Below, piece after piece: positions 15,821 through 23,744 of a stretch of 64,000 nucleotides of DNA. The first letter of the stretch is position 1; the number at the start of each line of letters is the position of its first letter. The position numbers were made by a program, and so were the translations under genes. Source of the stretch: an uncultured Altererythrobacter sp. (GTDB taxonomy: Bacteria > Pseudomonadota > Alphaproteobacteria > Sphingomonadales > Sphingomonadaceae); assembly GCA_946886565.1 (NCBI GenBank), contig CAMPIX010000006.1:62001-126000 (forward strand), in the 5' to 3' direction. The notes under the pieces were generated by a model, which saw nothing but the letters and a program-made list of their open reading frames with translations, had not been told where the DNA came from and ran no database searches.

Positions 15821-18163
15821 ATGGACCTCTCCCCCACTGCGCTGGCGCTGATCGGGCTGCTGCTCGCGGCGTGGACCGTCGGCGCGGCGTGGCTGATGAT
15901 CGCCGCGGCGGGCAAGGCGCGAGGTGCGGACGCCAACCGCAAGGCAGCGCGGCGCATGGCGCGGATGATCGACGAGGCGCCGGCGATCCCGCTGCTGGTG
16001 CGCGCCGACATGCGGATCGAGGCGTCCGAGCGGCTTGCCGGCTGGTTCGGGCTGGCCAGGCTCCCCGCCTATCTCAGCGAACTGACCGGCACGAAGGGCC
16101 AGGGGCTGTCCGAAGCCCAGCTCGCCGAACTGACCGAACACGTGCGCCGCGCGCAGAAGACCGCCGCGCCGTTCCGTATGGCGCTGACCCCGCCCGGTTC
16201 GCGCCGCAGCCTCGCGCTGCGCGGCACGCTCGCCGATCCGCAGGTTTCGCCCGGCGGCGCGGCGCTCGTATGGGTGTTCGACTTCAGCGAGAGCGAGAGC
16301 GAACTCGCCCGCCTGCGTGAGGACGCGGTGCGCGCGCAGGGCGATTTCGCGGCGCTCGTCGGCCTGATCGAGGCCGCGCCGATGCCGATGTGGTTCCGCG
16401 GCTCCGACGCGCGGCTGCGGCTGGTCAACGCCGCCTATGTCGAGGCGGTCGGCGCCTCGAGCGCGGACGAGGCGGTCGAACGCCAGCTGGAGCTGGTCGA
16501 AACCGTGGACGGTCTCACCGCGGCGCAGGTCGCGCTTCAGTCGGCCAGGCAGAAGCTGCCGGTCGAGCGGATCGTCGCTGCGACGGTGGGCGGCGAGCGC
16601 CGCTCGCTGCGGGTCAGCGATCTGCCGCTCGGACGCGAGGGTATCGCAGGCTATGCGATCGACATCGAGGAGCTCGAGGAGCTCGGCCGCGAGTTCCGCG
16701 CCTTCCGCGAGGCGCAACGCTCGATCCTCGATCAGCTCTCGGTCGGCGTCGCGCAGTTCGATCCGCGGCGCCGTCTGACGTTCGCCAACCAGCCGTTCCG
16801 GCGGATCTTCGGGGTCTCGCCCGGTTCGGTCGCCGCCGGGCTCGATTTCGAGCGCTTCCTCAGCGATGCACGCGATGCCGGGAAGACCCCCGAAGTGCGC
16901 GACTTTCCCGCCTGGCGGCGCGAGCACGCCGAATGGTTCAGCGCCGGCGCGCCGTGCGAAGAGGCCTGGCCGCTGGCGGACAAGACGCACCTGCGCGTCG
17001 TCGCCACGCCGATGCCCGATGGAGGACTCGTGCTGGTCGCGGAAGACCGGACCGAGCAGCTCGCGCTCTCGGCCATGCGCGACACGCTGCTGCGCACGCG
17101 CACCGCGACCTTCGACAGCCTGTTCGAAGCTCTGGCGGTGTTCGCGCCCGACGGACACTTGCAATTGTGGAACCGCAGCTTCGCAGGGACCTGGGGGTTA
17201 CCCCCCGAGTTGATGGATTCGCACCCCTCGGCCGATGCGCTCCTCGCGGCGCTCGCGCCCAATCTTACGAAGCCGAAGCAGGCGAAGGCGGTGGGCGAAG
17301 TGATCCGCGCAGCAACGCTCGACCGCAAGGAGCAGGGCGGGCGCATCCAGCTCGCCGACGGGCGCACGCTCGAATTCGCCGGCGTGCCGCTGCCCGACGG
17401 CAACGGGCTGCTGACGGTGCTCGATATCACCGATTCGCAGAAGGCCGAAGAGGCGCTGCGCGAGCGCAACATGGCGCTGGAGGAGGCGGATCAGGTCAAG
17501 ACGCGTTTCCTTGCCAACATGAGCTACGAATTCCGCACGCCACTCACCTCGATCGGCGGTTTCGCCGAATTGCTGGAAAGCGGGGTGGCCGGGGAGATGT
17601 CGGATCAGGCCAAGGACTATGTTCGAGCGATCCTCGATTCGGTCGCGCGGCTGAGCGATCAGGTCGAGGACGTGCTCGACCTTTCGCAGAGCGAAGCTGG
17701 ACTGCTGCCCGTGGCCAAGCAGCGGATCGCGCTGATGCCGTTGGTTACGCAGGTGGTGCGCGAGCGCGAGCAGGCTATCGTCGGCGGTGGAATGAGCCTC
17801 GACTTGCGCGGCAGTTCGGTCGGCAAGGTCGACGCCGATCCGCGCCAGTTCGGCCGCGCACTCGGCCACCTGCTCGACAACGCGATCGCCGCGACGGGCG
17901 AGGGCGGCAAGATACTGGTCGATCTTTCGCGCAAGCCCGATGGCGCGCGGGTGGTGATTTCGGATAATGGGCGCGGGATGTCCGCGAAGGAACTCGCGCG
18001 TGCGCTCGACGGGTTGCGCCGGACGCAGGACGGCAGCGGGCTCGAGCGGCGCCAGGGGCTCGGCATCCCGCTCGCGCGTCAGTTGGTCGAGGCGCAGGGC
18101 GGAACGCTCGAGATCGTCTCGCGCAAGGGCGCGGGCACCACGGTCACGATCCATTTGCCGTGA
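15821..18163 (+). CDS. divL: DivL-type PAS sensor (histidine-kinase-like protein with Tyr in place of the phospho-His)
   Basis: This 780-residue protein has one N-terminal membrane segment (LALIGLLLAAWTVGAAWLMI), several PAS-like domains (about residues 60-540) and a kinase module. The dimerisation helix reads FLANMSYEFRTPLTSIGGFA, so residue 569 is Tyr where kinases have the phosphoacceptor His (usual SHELRTPL). The ATP-binding part keeps HLLDNAIAA and SDNGRGMS. Tyr here is the hallmark of Caulobacter DivL, which controls the kinase CckA in the CtrA cell-cycle pathway instead of signalling by its own phosphorylation. Position before tsaE supports the call. CckA is also in this window. Confidence 0.9.
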   Translation: MDLSPTALALIGLLLAAWTVGAAWLMIAAAGKARGADANRKAARRMARMIDEAPAIPLLVRADMRIEASERLAGWFGLARLPAYLSELTGTKGQGLSEAQLAELTEHVRRAQKTAAPFRMALTPPGSRRSLALRGTLADPQVSPGGAALVWVFDFSESESELARLREDAVRAQGDFAALVGLIEAAPMPMWFRGSDARLRLVNAAYVEAVGASSADEAVERQLELVETVDGLTAAQVALQSARQKLPVERIVAATVGGERRSLRVSDLPLGREGIAGYAIDIEELEELGREFRAFREAQRSILDQLSVGVAQFDPRRRLTFANQPFRRIFGVSPGSVAAGLDFERFLSDARDAGKTPEVRDFPAWRREHAEWFSAGAPCEEAWPLADKTHLRVVATPMPDGGLVLVAEDRTEQLALSAMRDTLLRTRTATFDSLFEALAVFAPDGHLQLWNRSFAGTWGLPPELMDSHPSADALLAALAPNLTKPKQAKAVGEVIRAATLDRKEQGGRIQLADGRTLEFAGVPLPDGNGLLTVLDITDSQKAEEALRERNMALEEADQVKTRFLANMSYEFRTPLTSIGGFAELLESGVAGEMSDQAKDYVRAILDSVARLSDQVEDVLDLSQSEAGLLPVAKQRIALMPLVTQVVREREQAIVGGGMSLDLRGSSVGKVDADPRQFGRALGHLLDNAIAATGEGGKILVDLSRKPDGARVVISDNGRGMSAKELARALDGLRRTQDGSGLERRQGLGIPLARQLVEAQGGTLEIVSRKGAGTTVTIHLP

Positions 18164-18187
18164 TCTACTATCCCTTTTCCGCTCACC

Positions 18188-18261
18188 CTGAGCTTGTCGA
18201 AGGGTCGTTCTTTACTTCCCGCGCGGCGCTCGAAAAAAGAGCGATGCTTCGACAAGCTCAG
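18188..18261. repeat. Inverted repeat between divL and tsaE
   Basis: Perfect 15-bp arms at 18188-18202 and 18247-18261 enclose 44 bases, which include a short A-run. The arm sequence (CTGAGCTTGTCGAAG) is a motif I associate with intergenic repeats in many proteobacterial genomes. It ends 22 bp before the tsaE start codon. Confidence 0.75.
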
Positions 18262-18283
18262 CACGAACGGGGTTGGGGTGCAG

Positions 18284-18724
18284 ATGTTTGACGTGGACCT
18301 GCCCGACCTCCCCGCGATGGAGGACTTCGGCCGCCGGATCGCCGCGCGGCTGCGCGCCGGCGACGTGGTGGCGCTTTCGGGCGGGCTCGGCGCGGGCAAG
18401 ACCACGCTGGCGCGCGCGATCATCGCTGCCCTCGGGCACGCGGGCGAAGTGCCCTCGCCAACGTTCACGATCGTCGAGACCTACGACGCGCTCGATCCGC
18501 CGCTGGTCCATGCGGATTTCTACCGACTCGAGCGGTCGCAGGATGCGGAGGAACTCGGCCTCGACGACTATCGCGAGGGCGCTGCGCTGATCGCCGAATG
18601 GCCGGCGAACGCGGGCGGCTTCGCGCATGAGCCGGGCTGCCTCTCGGTCGCGCTGGAAATTGCGGGCGGCGGGCGCAAGGCGATTGTCGAACCCGGCGCG
18701 GATTGGCTAGTGCGCCTGCCATGA
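18284..18724 (+). CDS. tsaE: tRNA threonylcarbamoyladenosine biosynthesis ATPase TsaE
   Basis: TsaE is the small ATPase that works with TsaB and TsaD to make t6A37 on ANN-decoding tRNAs. The 146-residue protein has a Walker A loop GGLGAGKTTLARA, switch text PSPTFTIVETY, and HADFYRLERSQDAEELGLDDY, typical of TsaE (former YjeE). The start at 18284 fits family length; the frame continues upstream through the repeat and was not used. Its stop overlaps the next gene's ATG (ATGA), coupling it to amgK. Confidence 0.95.
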   Translation: MFDVDLPDLPAMEDFGRRIAARLRAGDVVALSGGLGAGKTTLARAIIAALGHAGEVPSPTFTIVETYDALDPPLVHADFYRLERSQDAEELGLDDYREGAALIAEWPANAGGFAHEPGCLSVALEIAGGGRKAIVEPGADWLVRLP

Positions 18725-19722
18725 ACGACCTGCCCCCCAATCTCCCAAGCGGCCTGACCCAGTTTCTCGACGACGCCGGATGGGGAAGCGCCGCGGTCGA
18801 TCCGATCCCCGGCGACGCCTCGTTCCGCCGCTATTTTCGCGTTCGGGAGAGCGAGCGCAAAGCGATGCTGATGCACGCGCCGCCGCCGCACGAGGACCCG
18901 CGCCCGTTTCTCGACGTAGCGGAATGGCTTGCCGCGCACGGCCAGCGCGCGCCCGAAATTCTCGCCGAAGACGCGCAGGCCGGCTGGATTCTGCTCGAAG
19001 ATTTTGGCCATGATCGGATGCGCGACTGGCTCGATGAAAACCCGGACGGTGAGGAAAACGCCTACGCCGCGGCGATCGATGCGCTCACCGAGCTGCACCG
19101 GAAGCCACCGGGGCCTTTCGCGCCTTACGATATGGCGACCTACCAGCGCGAGGCCGCGTTGCTGACCGAATGGTATTGCCCCGCGATGGGGCTCGACGTC
19201 GATGCTGAGGGCTACGCCGCGGCGTGGGACGAGGCGCTCGAGCCGCTGCTCGCGCGGCAGACGCCCGGCGTCACGGTGCTGCGCGACTACCATGCGGAGA
19301 ACATCATGCTGCTCGGCCCCGCGCCCGACGGAAGCGGTGCGCAAGGGCTGATCGATTTTCAGGACGCGCTGGTCGGGCACCCGGCCTACGATCTCGTCTC
19401 GCTGCTGCAGGACGCGCGGCGTGACGTTTCGTCGGAGCTCGAACGCGCGATGCTGAACCGCTATATCGCCGCCGCTGCACCGGGCGCGCATTTCGAGGCC
19501 GACTACGCGCGGCTCGGTGCGCAGCGTAACGCCAAGATCGTCGGCATCTTCACCCGCCTGTGGAAGCGAGACGGCAAGGCGCGCTACCTGGCGATGATCC
19601 CGCGCGTGTGGGAAGCGATGGAGCGCGACCTCGCGCACCCCGCGCTCGCCCCGGTCGCGCGCTGGTTCGACGCCAACGTCCCGCGCAATATCCGCGACAA
19701 TTTCGGCGGGGAAATCCAGTGA
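18721..19722 (+). CDS. amgK: N-acetylmuramate/N-acetylglucosamine anomeric kinase (AmgK-like phosphotransferase)
   Basis: This 333-residue protein belongs to the aminoglycoside phosphotransferase fold. The catalytic loop reads LRDYHAENIMLL, and the metal-binding loop GLIDFQDALVGHPAYDL. FRRYFRV near the start is typical of the AmgK group. AmgK phosphorylates the anomeric carbon of MurNAc, and MurU then makes UDP-MurNAc, a cell-wall recycling shortcut that bypasses MurA. A MurU-like gene follows (after a repeat), supporting the call. It is coupled to tsaE by ATGA overlap. Confidence 0.87.
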   Translation: MNDLPPNLPSGLTQFLDDAGWGSAAVDPIPGDASFRRYFRVRESERKAMLMHAPPPHEDPRPFLDVAEWLAAHGQRAPEILAEDAQAGWILLEDFGHDRMRDWLDENPDGEENAYAAAIDALTELHRKPPGPFAPYDMATYQREAALLTEWYCPAMGLDVDAEGYAAAWDEALEPLLARQTPGVTVLRDYHAENIMLLGPAPDGSGAQGLIDFQDALVGHPAYDLVSLLQDARRDVSSELERAMLNRYIAAAAPGAHFEADYARLGAQRNAKIVGIFTRLWKRDGKARYLAMIPRVWEAMERDLAHPALAPVARWFDANVPRNIRDNFGGEIQ

Positions 19723-19731
19723 TGGGTTTTC

Positions 19732-19969
19732 TCACGCGGAGACGCGGAGACGCGGAGTTTGTTGGGCGCTCACAGAGGCGCAGAGGCACAGAGTTTTCTG
19801 GTTCGCGCAGAGGGCGGAGAGGGCATTTGCCGCCGGAGGCCGCCTTCATCCAGTATTCGCTGATGAATGCGGCTTCGCCGCTAGAAGCATCCCTGAGCTC
19901 TCTGCGCCTCTGCGCCTCTGCGAGCGCCAAAAACCCACTTCCTCTCCGCGCCTCCGCGTCTCCGCGTGA
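19732..19969. repeat. Three-tier nested palindrome with tandem-repeat arms
   Basis: The gap 19723-20014 has no gene. Outer arms 19732-19757 and 19944-19969 pair over 25 of 26 bases and each consist of tandem ACGCGGAG-type units. Middle arms 19762-19793 and 19900-19930 pair over almost all of their length and consist of tandem GAGGCGCA-type units. A weaker inner pair lies around 19806-19890. It interrupts the amgK-murU gene pair. Confidence 0.85.
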
Positions 19970-20014
19970 ATCAACCGCGATCGCATCCATCCTTCCCAAG
20001 AGCGGAGTGGGGGT

Positions 20015-20734
20015 GTGACCCAACACCTCGCTTCCGACACCGCGATGGTCATGGCCGCGGGGCTGGGCAAGCGGATGCGCCCGCTCACGGCGAGCCAGCC
20101 CAAGCCGATGGTCCGGGTCGCGGGCAAGCCGCTGATCGACCATGCGCTCGACCGGCTGGCCGAGGCGGGCGTGGCGAAGGCGGTGGTCAACGTCCACTAT
20201 CTCGCCGATGCGCTCGAGGCGCATCTCGCAGCACGGGCGAAGCCGCAAGTCACGATTTCGGACGAACGCGGGCTGCTGCTCGAAACCGGCGGCGGGATGG
20301 TGAAGGCGCTGCCGCACCTGCCCGATCCGTTCTTCTGCCTCAACGCCGACAACATCTGGCTCGACGGCCCGCGCAACGCCTTCGCCGACCTGTCGCGGCG
20401 CTGGAATCCGGACGAGATGGACGCGCTGCTGCTGGTGGTGCCGCACGCCCGCGCGAGCAACTTTCGCGGGCTCGGGGACTTCCACATGGACCAGGTCGGG
20501 CGCCTGAAGCGCCGCCTGCCGGGCCGCGTCGCGCCGTTCATCTACACCGGCATCCAGCTCGTCTCGCACCGCCTGCTGCGCGACGCGCCCGAGGGGCCGT
20601 TCGGCACGATGCAGCTGTGGGAACGCGCGATCGGGGAGGGGCGGCTCTACGGAGCGAACTTCACCGGACAATGGTTCGAGGTCGGCTCTCCGCAAGCGAT
20701 CGCGCCGACCGAAGAAGCGTTGCAAAGTGGCTGA
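20015..20734 (+). CDS. murU: N-acetylmuramate-1-phosphate uridylyltransferase (MurU-like nucleotidyltransferase)
   Basis: The 239-residue protein is a sugar nucleotidyltransferase with the signature MAAGLGKRMRPLTASQPKPM near residues 13-32, Lys in VRVAGKPLIDHAL, and the metal Asp in LNADNIWLDG. With AmgK upstream it should convert MurNAc-1-P to UDP-MurNAc in the cytosol. The start codon is GTG 20015, after GGAGTGGGG. The last 8 bp overlap addB. A palindromic repeat of about 240 bp separates it from amgK, so it may have its own promoter. Confidence 0.88.
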   Translation: MTQHLASDTAMVMAAGLGKRMRPLTASQPKPMVRVAGKPLIDHALDRLAEAGVAKAVVNVHYLADALEAHLAARAKPQVTISDERGLLLETGGGMVKALPHLPDPFFCLNADNIWLDGPRNAFADLSRRWNPDEMDALLLVVPHARASNFRGLGDFHMDQVGRLKRRLPGRVAPFIYTGIQLVSHRLLRDAPEGPFGTMQLWERAIGEGRLYGANFTGQWFEVGSPQAIAPTEEALQSG

Positions 20735-23700
20735 TCGCGCGGGGCCGAATGTCTATTCGATCGCCGCGCACCGCGGCTTCGCAGACGCGCTCGTCGCGGG
20801 TCTCGTGCCGCGCTACGCCGAACCCGAGATCGGCCTCGCGCGGCTGACGCTGCTGCTCCCGAGCACGCGCGCGGTGCGCACGGTGACCGAAGCCTTCATC
20901 CGCCATTTCGGCGCCGAAGGGCAGAGCGGAATGCTGATGCCGCGCATGGCGGTGGTCGGCGACCTCGATCTCGACGAGACGTTGGGCGCGCTGCTTGATC
21001 CGCTCGGCGCGAGCGATATCCCGCCCGCGGTTGAGCCGACGCTGCGTTGGCTGACGCTGGCGCAACTCGTCGACCGGGCGATGGCGGCGCTCGGCCGCGA
21101 TCCGCGCCCCACGCCCGCCGGTCGCCTGCGGTTGGCGCACGAGATCGGGCAGACGATGGACCGGCTGCTGGTCGAAGGCGTTGCGCCCGATGCGCTGTGG
21201 CGGGAGCCGGCGATGCAAGCGCTGGCCGAAGTCGCCGCGCACTGGAGCGAGAACACCAAGCTGTTCTACACGGTGCAGACGATGTGGCTCGCCGAGCTGG
21301 AGGCGCTCGGCATGGTCGATGCGGCGACGCGGCGGAACCTGCTGTTCGCGCAGGCCGCCAAGCGCTGGCGCGAGGCGCCACCCGAGACGCCGATCGTCGC
21401 CGCGGGCGTGACCAGTGCGGCGCCCGAACTTGCAAACTTGCTGCGCGTGGTCGCGGGCCTGCCCAACGGGGCGGTGGTCCTGCCCGATTTCGATCTCGCG
21501 CTCGGCGACCAGGTGTGGGACGAGCTCGGCCGCGCGGGGCGGGGCGAGAACCCCGATGACAGCCCGTTCGCGCGCGAGGACGCGGTCACCCATCCGCAAT
21601 ATCACCTCAAGCTGCTGCTCAACCGCATGCGCGTGGCGCGCGGCGAGGTGCGGCCGTGGCACCGGCGGGGGATCGGCGCGGCCGAACCCGAGCGCAGCCA
21701 CGCGATCTCGAGCCTGTTCCTTCCCCCGCAGGCGAGCACCTGCTGGGTCGACCTCCCGCCCGAGAAGCGCCGTCTCGCCGGTGTGCAGATCATGGAGAGC
21801 GCCAACCAGGAGGAGGAAGCGCAGGCGATCGCGCTGCTGGTGCGGGAGGCGCTCGAGAAACCGGAGAAGCGCGTGGCTGTGGTGACGCCCGACCGCGGGC
21901 TCGCCGCGCGCGTCGCGGCGCACCTACGGCGCTGGAATATCGAGGCCGACGATTCGGCCGGCCGTCCGCTGTCGCAGACCGCGGCGGGGCGGCTGCTGCT
22001 GCTGCTCGCCGAGGTGGCCGCCGAGAACGCCGCGCCGGTCGCGCTGATGGCGCTGCTCGAGCACCCGCTCGCGGGCGGGCCCTTCGGCCGTGCCGCCTGG
22101 CTCGACCATGCGCGCGCGCTCGAGCTCGCGCTGCGCGGGCCGCGCCCCGCGCCGGGGCTCGCCGCGCTGCGCAAGAAGGTCGCCGAGCTCGGCAAGCGCG
22201 TGCGCGGAATCGGCGAGTGGTGGGCCGAGGTCGAGCGCATTCTCGCGCCGCTGCTCGATCGGGACGGCGAAGCACCGCTCGCAGAGCAGATCGACGCGCT
22301 TGCCGCGGCGGGCGAGGCGCTGTGCGGCGAACAGCTCTGGGCGCGCGAGGACGGGCGGGTGCTCTCGGCCTTCGTCGACGACTTGCGGCTGCATGCGCGC
22401 GAGGCGGGGCTGGGCCTCGCTCCGCAAGACGTGCCGACCGTGCTGCGCGAGGCGATGGAGCGGGTTGCGGTGCGGCCGCCCTACGGCGGGCATCCGCGCG
22501 TGGCGATCTACGGGCTGCTCGAATCGCGCATGAGCCGCGCCGATCTGGTCATCTGCGGCGGGCTCAACGAAGGAAGCTGGCCCCCACGGCCCGCGCCCGA
22601 TCCGCTGCTCGCGCCGCCGGTCATGCGCGCTCTCGGGGTGCCGGGGGCGGATTTCCGCATCGGCCTCTCGGCGCACGATCTCGCCGGGGCGCTGGGCGCG
22701 CCCGAGGTCGTGCTCAGCCGCGCCGCGCGTGACGAGAGCGGCCCTGCAATCCCCTCGCGCTTCCTGTTGCGGGTCAAGGCGCTGCTCGGCGAGAAGCTGC
22801 TCGAAACGCACACGGAGGGCGCGGCGGTCGTGCTGGCTCGGGAGCTCGATTCGGCGCGAAGCGAGCCCTCTGTGTACCCGCGTCCCGCACCGCGCCCGAG
22901 CGCCGAGCAACGCGACGTGCCGATCGCGGTCACCGCGCTCGACCGGCTGCTGGGCGATCCCTATCAGTTCTACGCGAGCGCGATCCTCGGCCTGCGCAGC
23001 CTCGACGCGCTCGACGCCGAGCCCTCGGCGGCGTGGCAGGGGACAGCGGCGCACGCGATCCTCGAACGCTGGCACAATGCCCGCAAGACCGATCCGCAGG
23101 CCGCGCTCGCCCCGATCGCCGAGGCCGTGCTCGAGGAAATGAACATGCACCCGCTGATGCGCGGCCTGTGGCGGCCGCGGCTCACGGCAGCGCTCGAATG
23201 GGTCGAGGAGACGCTTGCTGCCGATCCGGGGCGCGAGGTGCTCGCGGTCGAGGAAAAGGGGCAGATGACGATCGACGGCGTGGTCATCAAGGGCCGCGCC
23301 GACCGGATCGACCGCCTGCCCGGCGGCGCGCTGGCGATCGTCGACTACAAGACCGGCAAGCCGCCGAGCTGGGCCATGGTGGCCGAAGGCTTTGCGCTCC
23401 AGCTGGGCCTGATCGGGATGATGGCGCGCGCCGGTGGAATCGCCGGCGTTGCGGGCGAGCCGGCGGCGTTCGAATACTGGTCGCTCGCCAAGAATCGTGA
23501 CGGCGGGTTCGGCTACGTCGATACTCCGCTCAGGATCGGCAACAAGCGCGTGGGGATCGATCCCGAGAGCTTCCTGCCGCTCACCGAAAAGAAGCTGCGC
23601 GAGGCGATCCGCGACTACATCAGGGGCGAGGAGCCGTTCACCGCGCGGCTGAACCCCGACTATCCGGGCTATGCCGACTACGACCAGCTCATGCGGCTCG

Positions 23701-23744
23701 ACGAGTGGCAGGCGCGGCTCGATGACGACGAGAACCGCATATGA
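20727..23744 (+). CDS. addB: Double-strand break repair protein AddB (alphaproteobacterial type)
   Basis: AddB is the second subunit of the AddAB helicase-nuclease, which resects double-strand breaks for RecA. The 1005-residue protein has a helicase-like N-terminal part, VICGGLNEGSWPPRPAPDP in the middle, and a C-terminal RecB-type nuclease domain with GRADRIDRLPGG and LAIVDYKTGKPP. The four Cys that hold the Fe-S cluster in Bacillus AddB are absent: the matching sites read LGDPYQFYAS and YPGYADYDQL. The GTG start at 20727 overlaps murU. Its stop overlaps the addA ATG. Confidence 0.94.
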   Translation: MADRAGPNVYSIAAHRGFADALVAGLVPRYAEPEIGLARLTLLLPSTRAVRTVTEAFIRHFGAEGQSGMLMPRMAVVGDLDLDETLGALLDPLGASDIPPAVEPTLRWLTLAQLVDRAMAALGRDPRPTPAGRLRLAHEIGQTMDRLLVEGVAPDALWREPAMQALAEVAAHWSENTKLFYTVQTMWLAELEALGMVDAATRRNLLFAQAAKRWREAPPETPIVAAGVTSAAPELANLLRVVAGLPNGAVVLPDFDLALGDQVWDELGRAGRGENPDDSPFAREDAVTHPQYHLKLLLNRMRVARGEVRPWHRRGIGAAEPERSHAISSLFLPPQASTCWVDLPPEKRRLAGVQIMESANQEEEAQAIALLVREALEKPEKRVAVVTPDRGLAARVAAHLRRWNIEADDSAGRPLSQTAAGRLLLLLAEVAAENAAPVALMALLEHPLAGGPFGRAAWLDHARALELALRGPRPAPGLAALRKKVAELGKRVRGIGEWWAEVERILAPLLDRDGEAPLAEQIDALAAAGEALCGEQLWAREDGRVLSAFVDDLRLHAREAGLGLAPQDVPTVLREAMERVAVRPPYGGHPRVAIYGLLESRMSRADLVICGGLNEGSWPPRPAPDPLLAPPVMRALGVPGADFRIGLSAHDLAGALGAPEVVLSRAARDESGPAIPSRFLLRVKALLGEKLLETHTEGAAVVLARELDSARSEPSVYPRPAPRPSAEQRDVPIAVTALDRLLGDPYQFYASAILGLRSLDALDAEPSAAWQGTAAHAILERWHNARKTDPQAALAPIAEAVLEEMNMHPLMRGLWRPRLTAALEWVEETLAADPGREVLAVEEKGQMTIDGVVIKGRADRIDRLPGGALAIVDYKTGKPPSWAMVAEGFALQLGLIGMMARAGGIAGVAGEPAAFEYWSLAKNRDGGFGYVDTPLRIGNKRVGIDPESFLPLTEKKLREAIRDYIRGEEPFTARLNPDYPGYADYDQLMRLDEWQARLDDDENRI

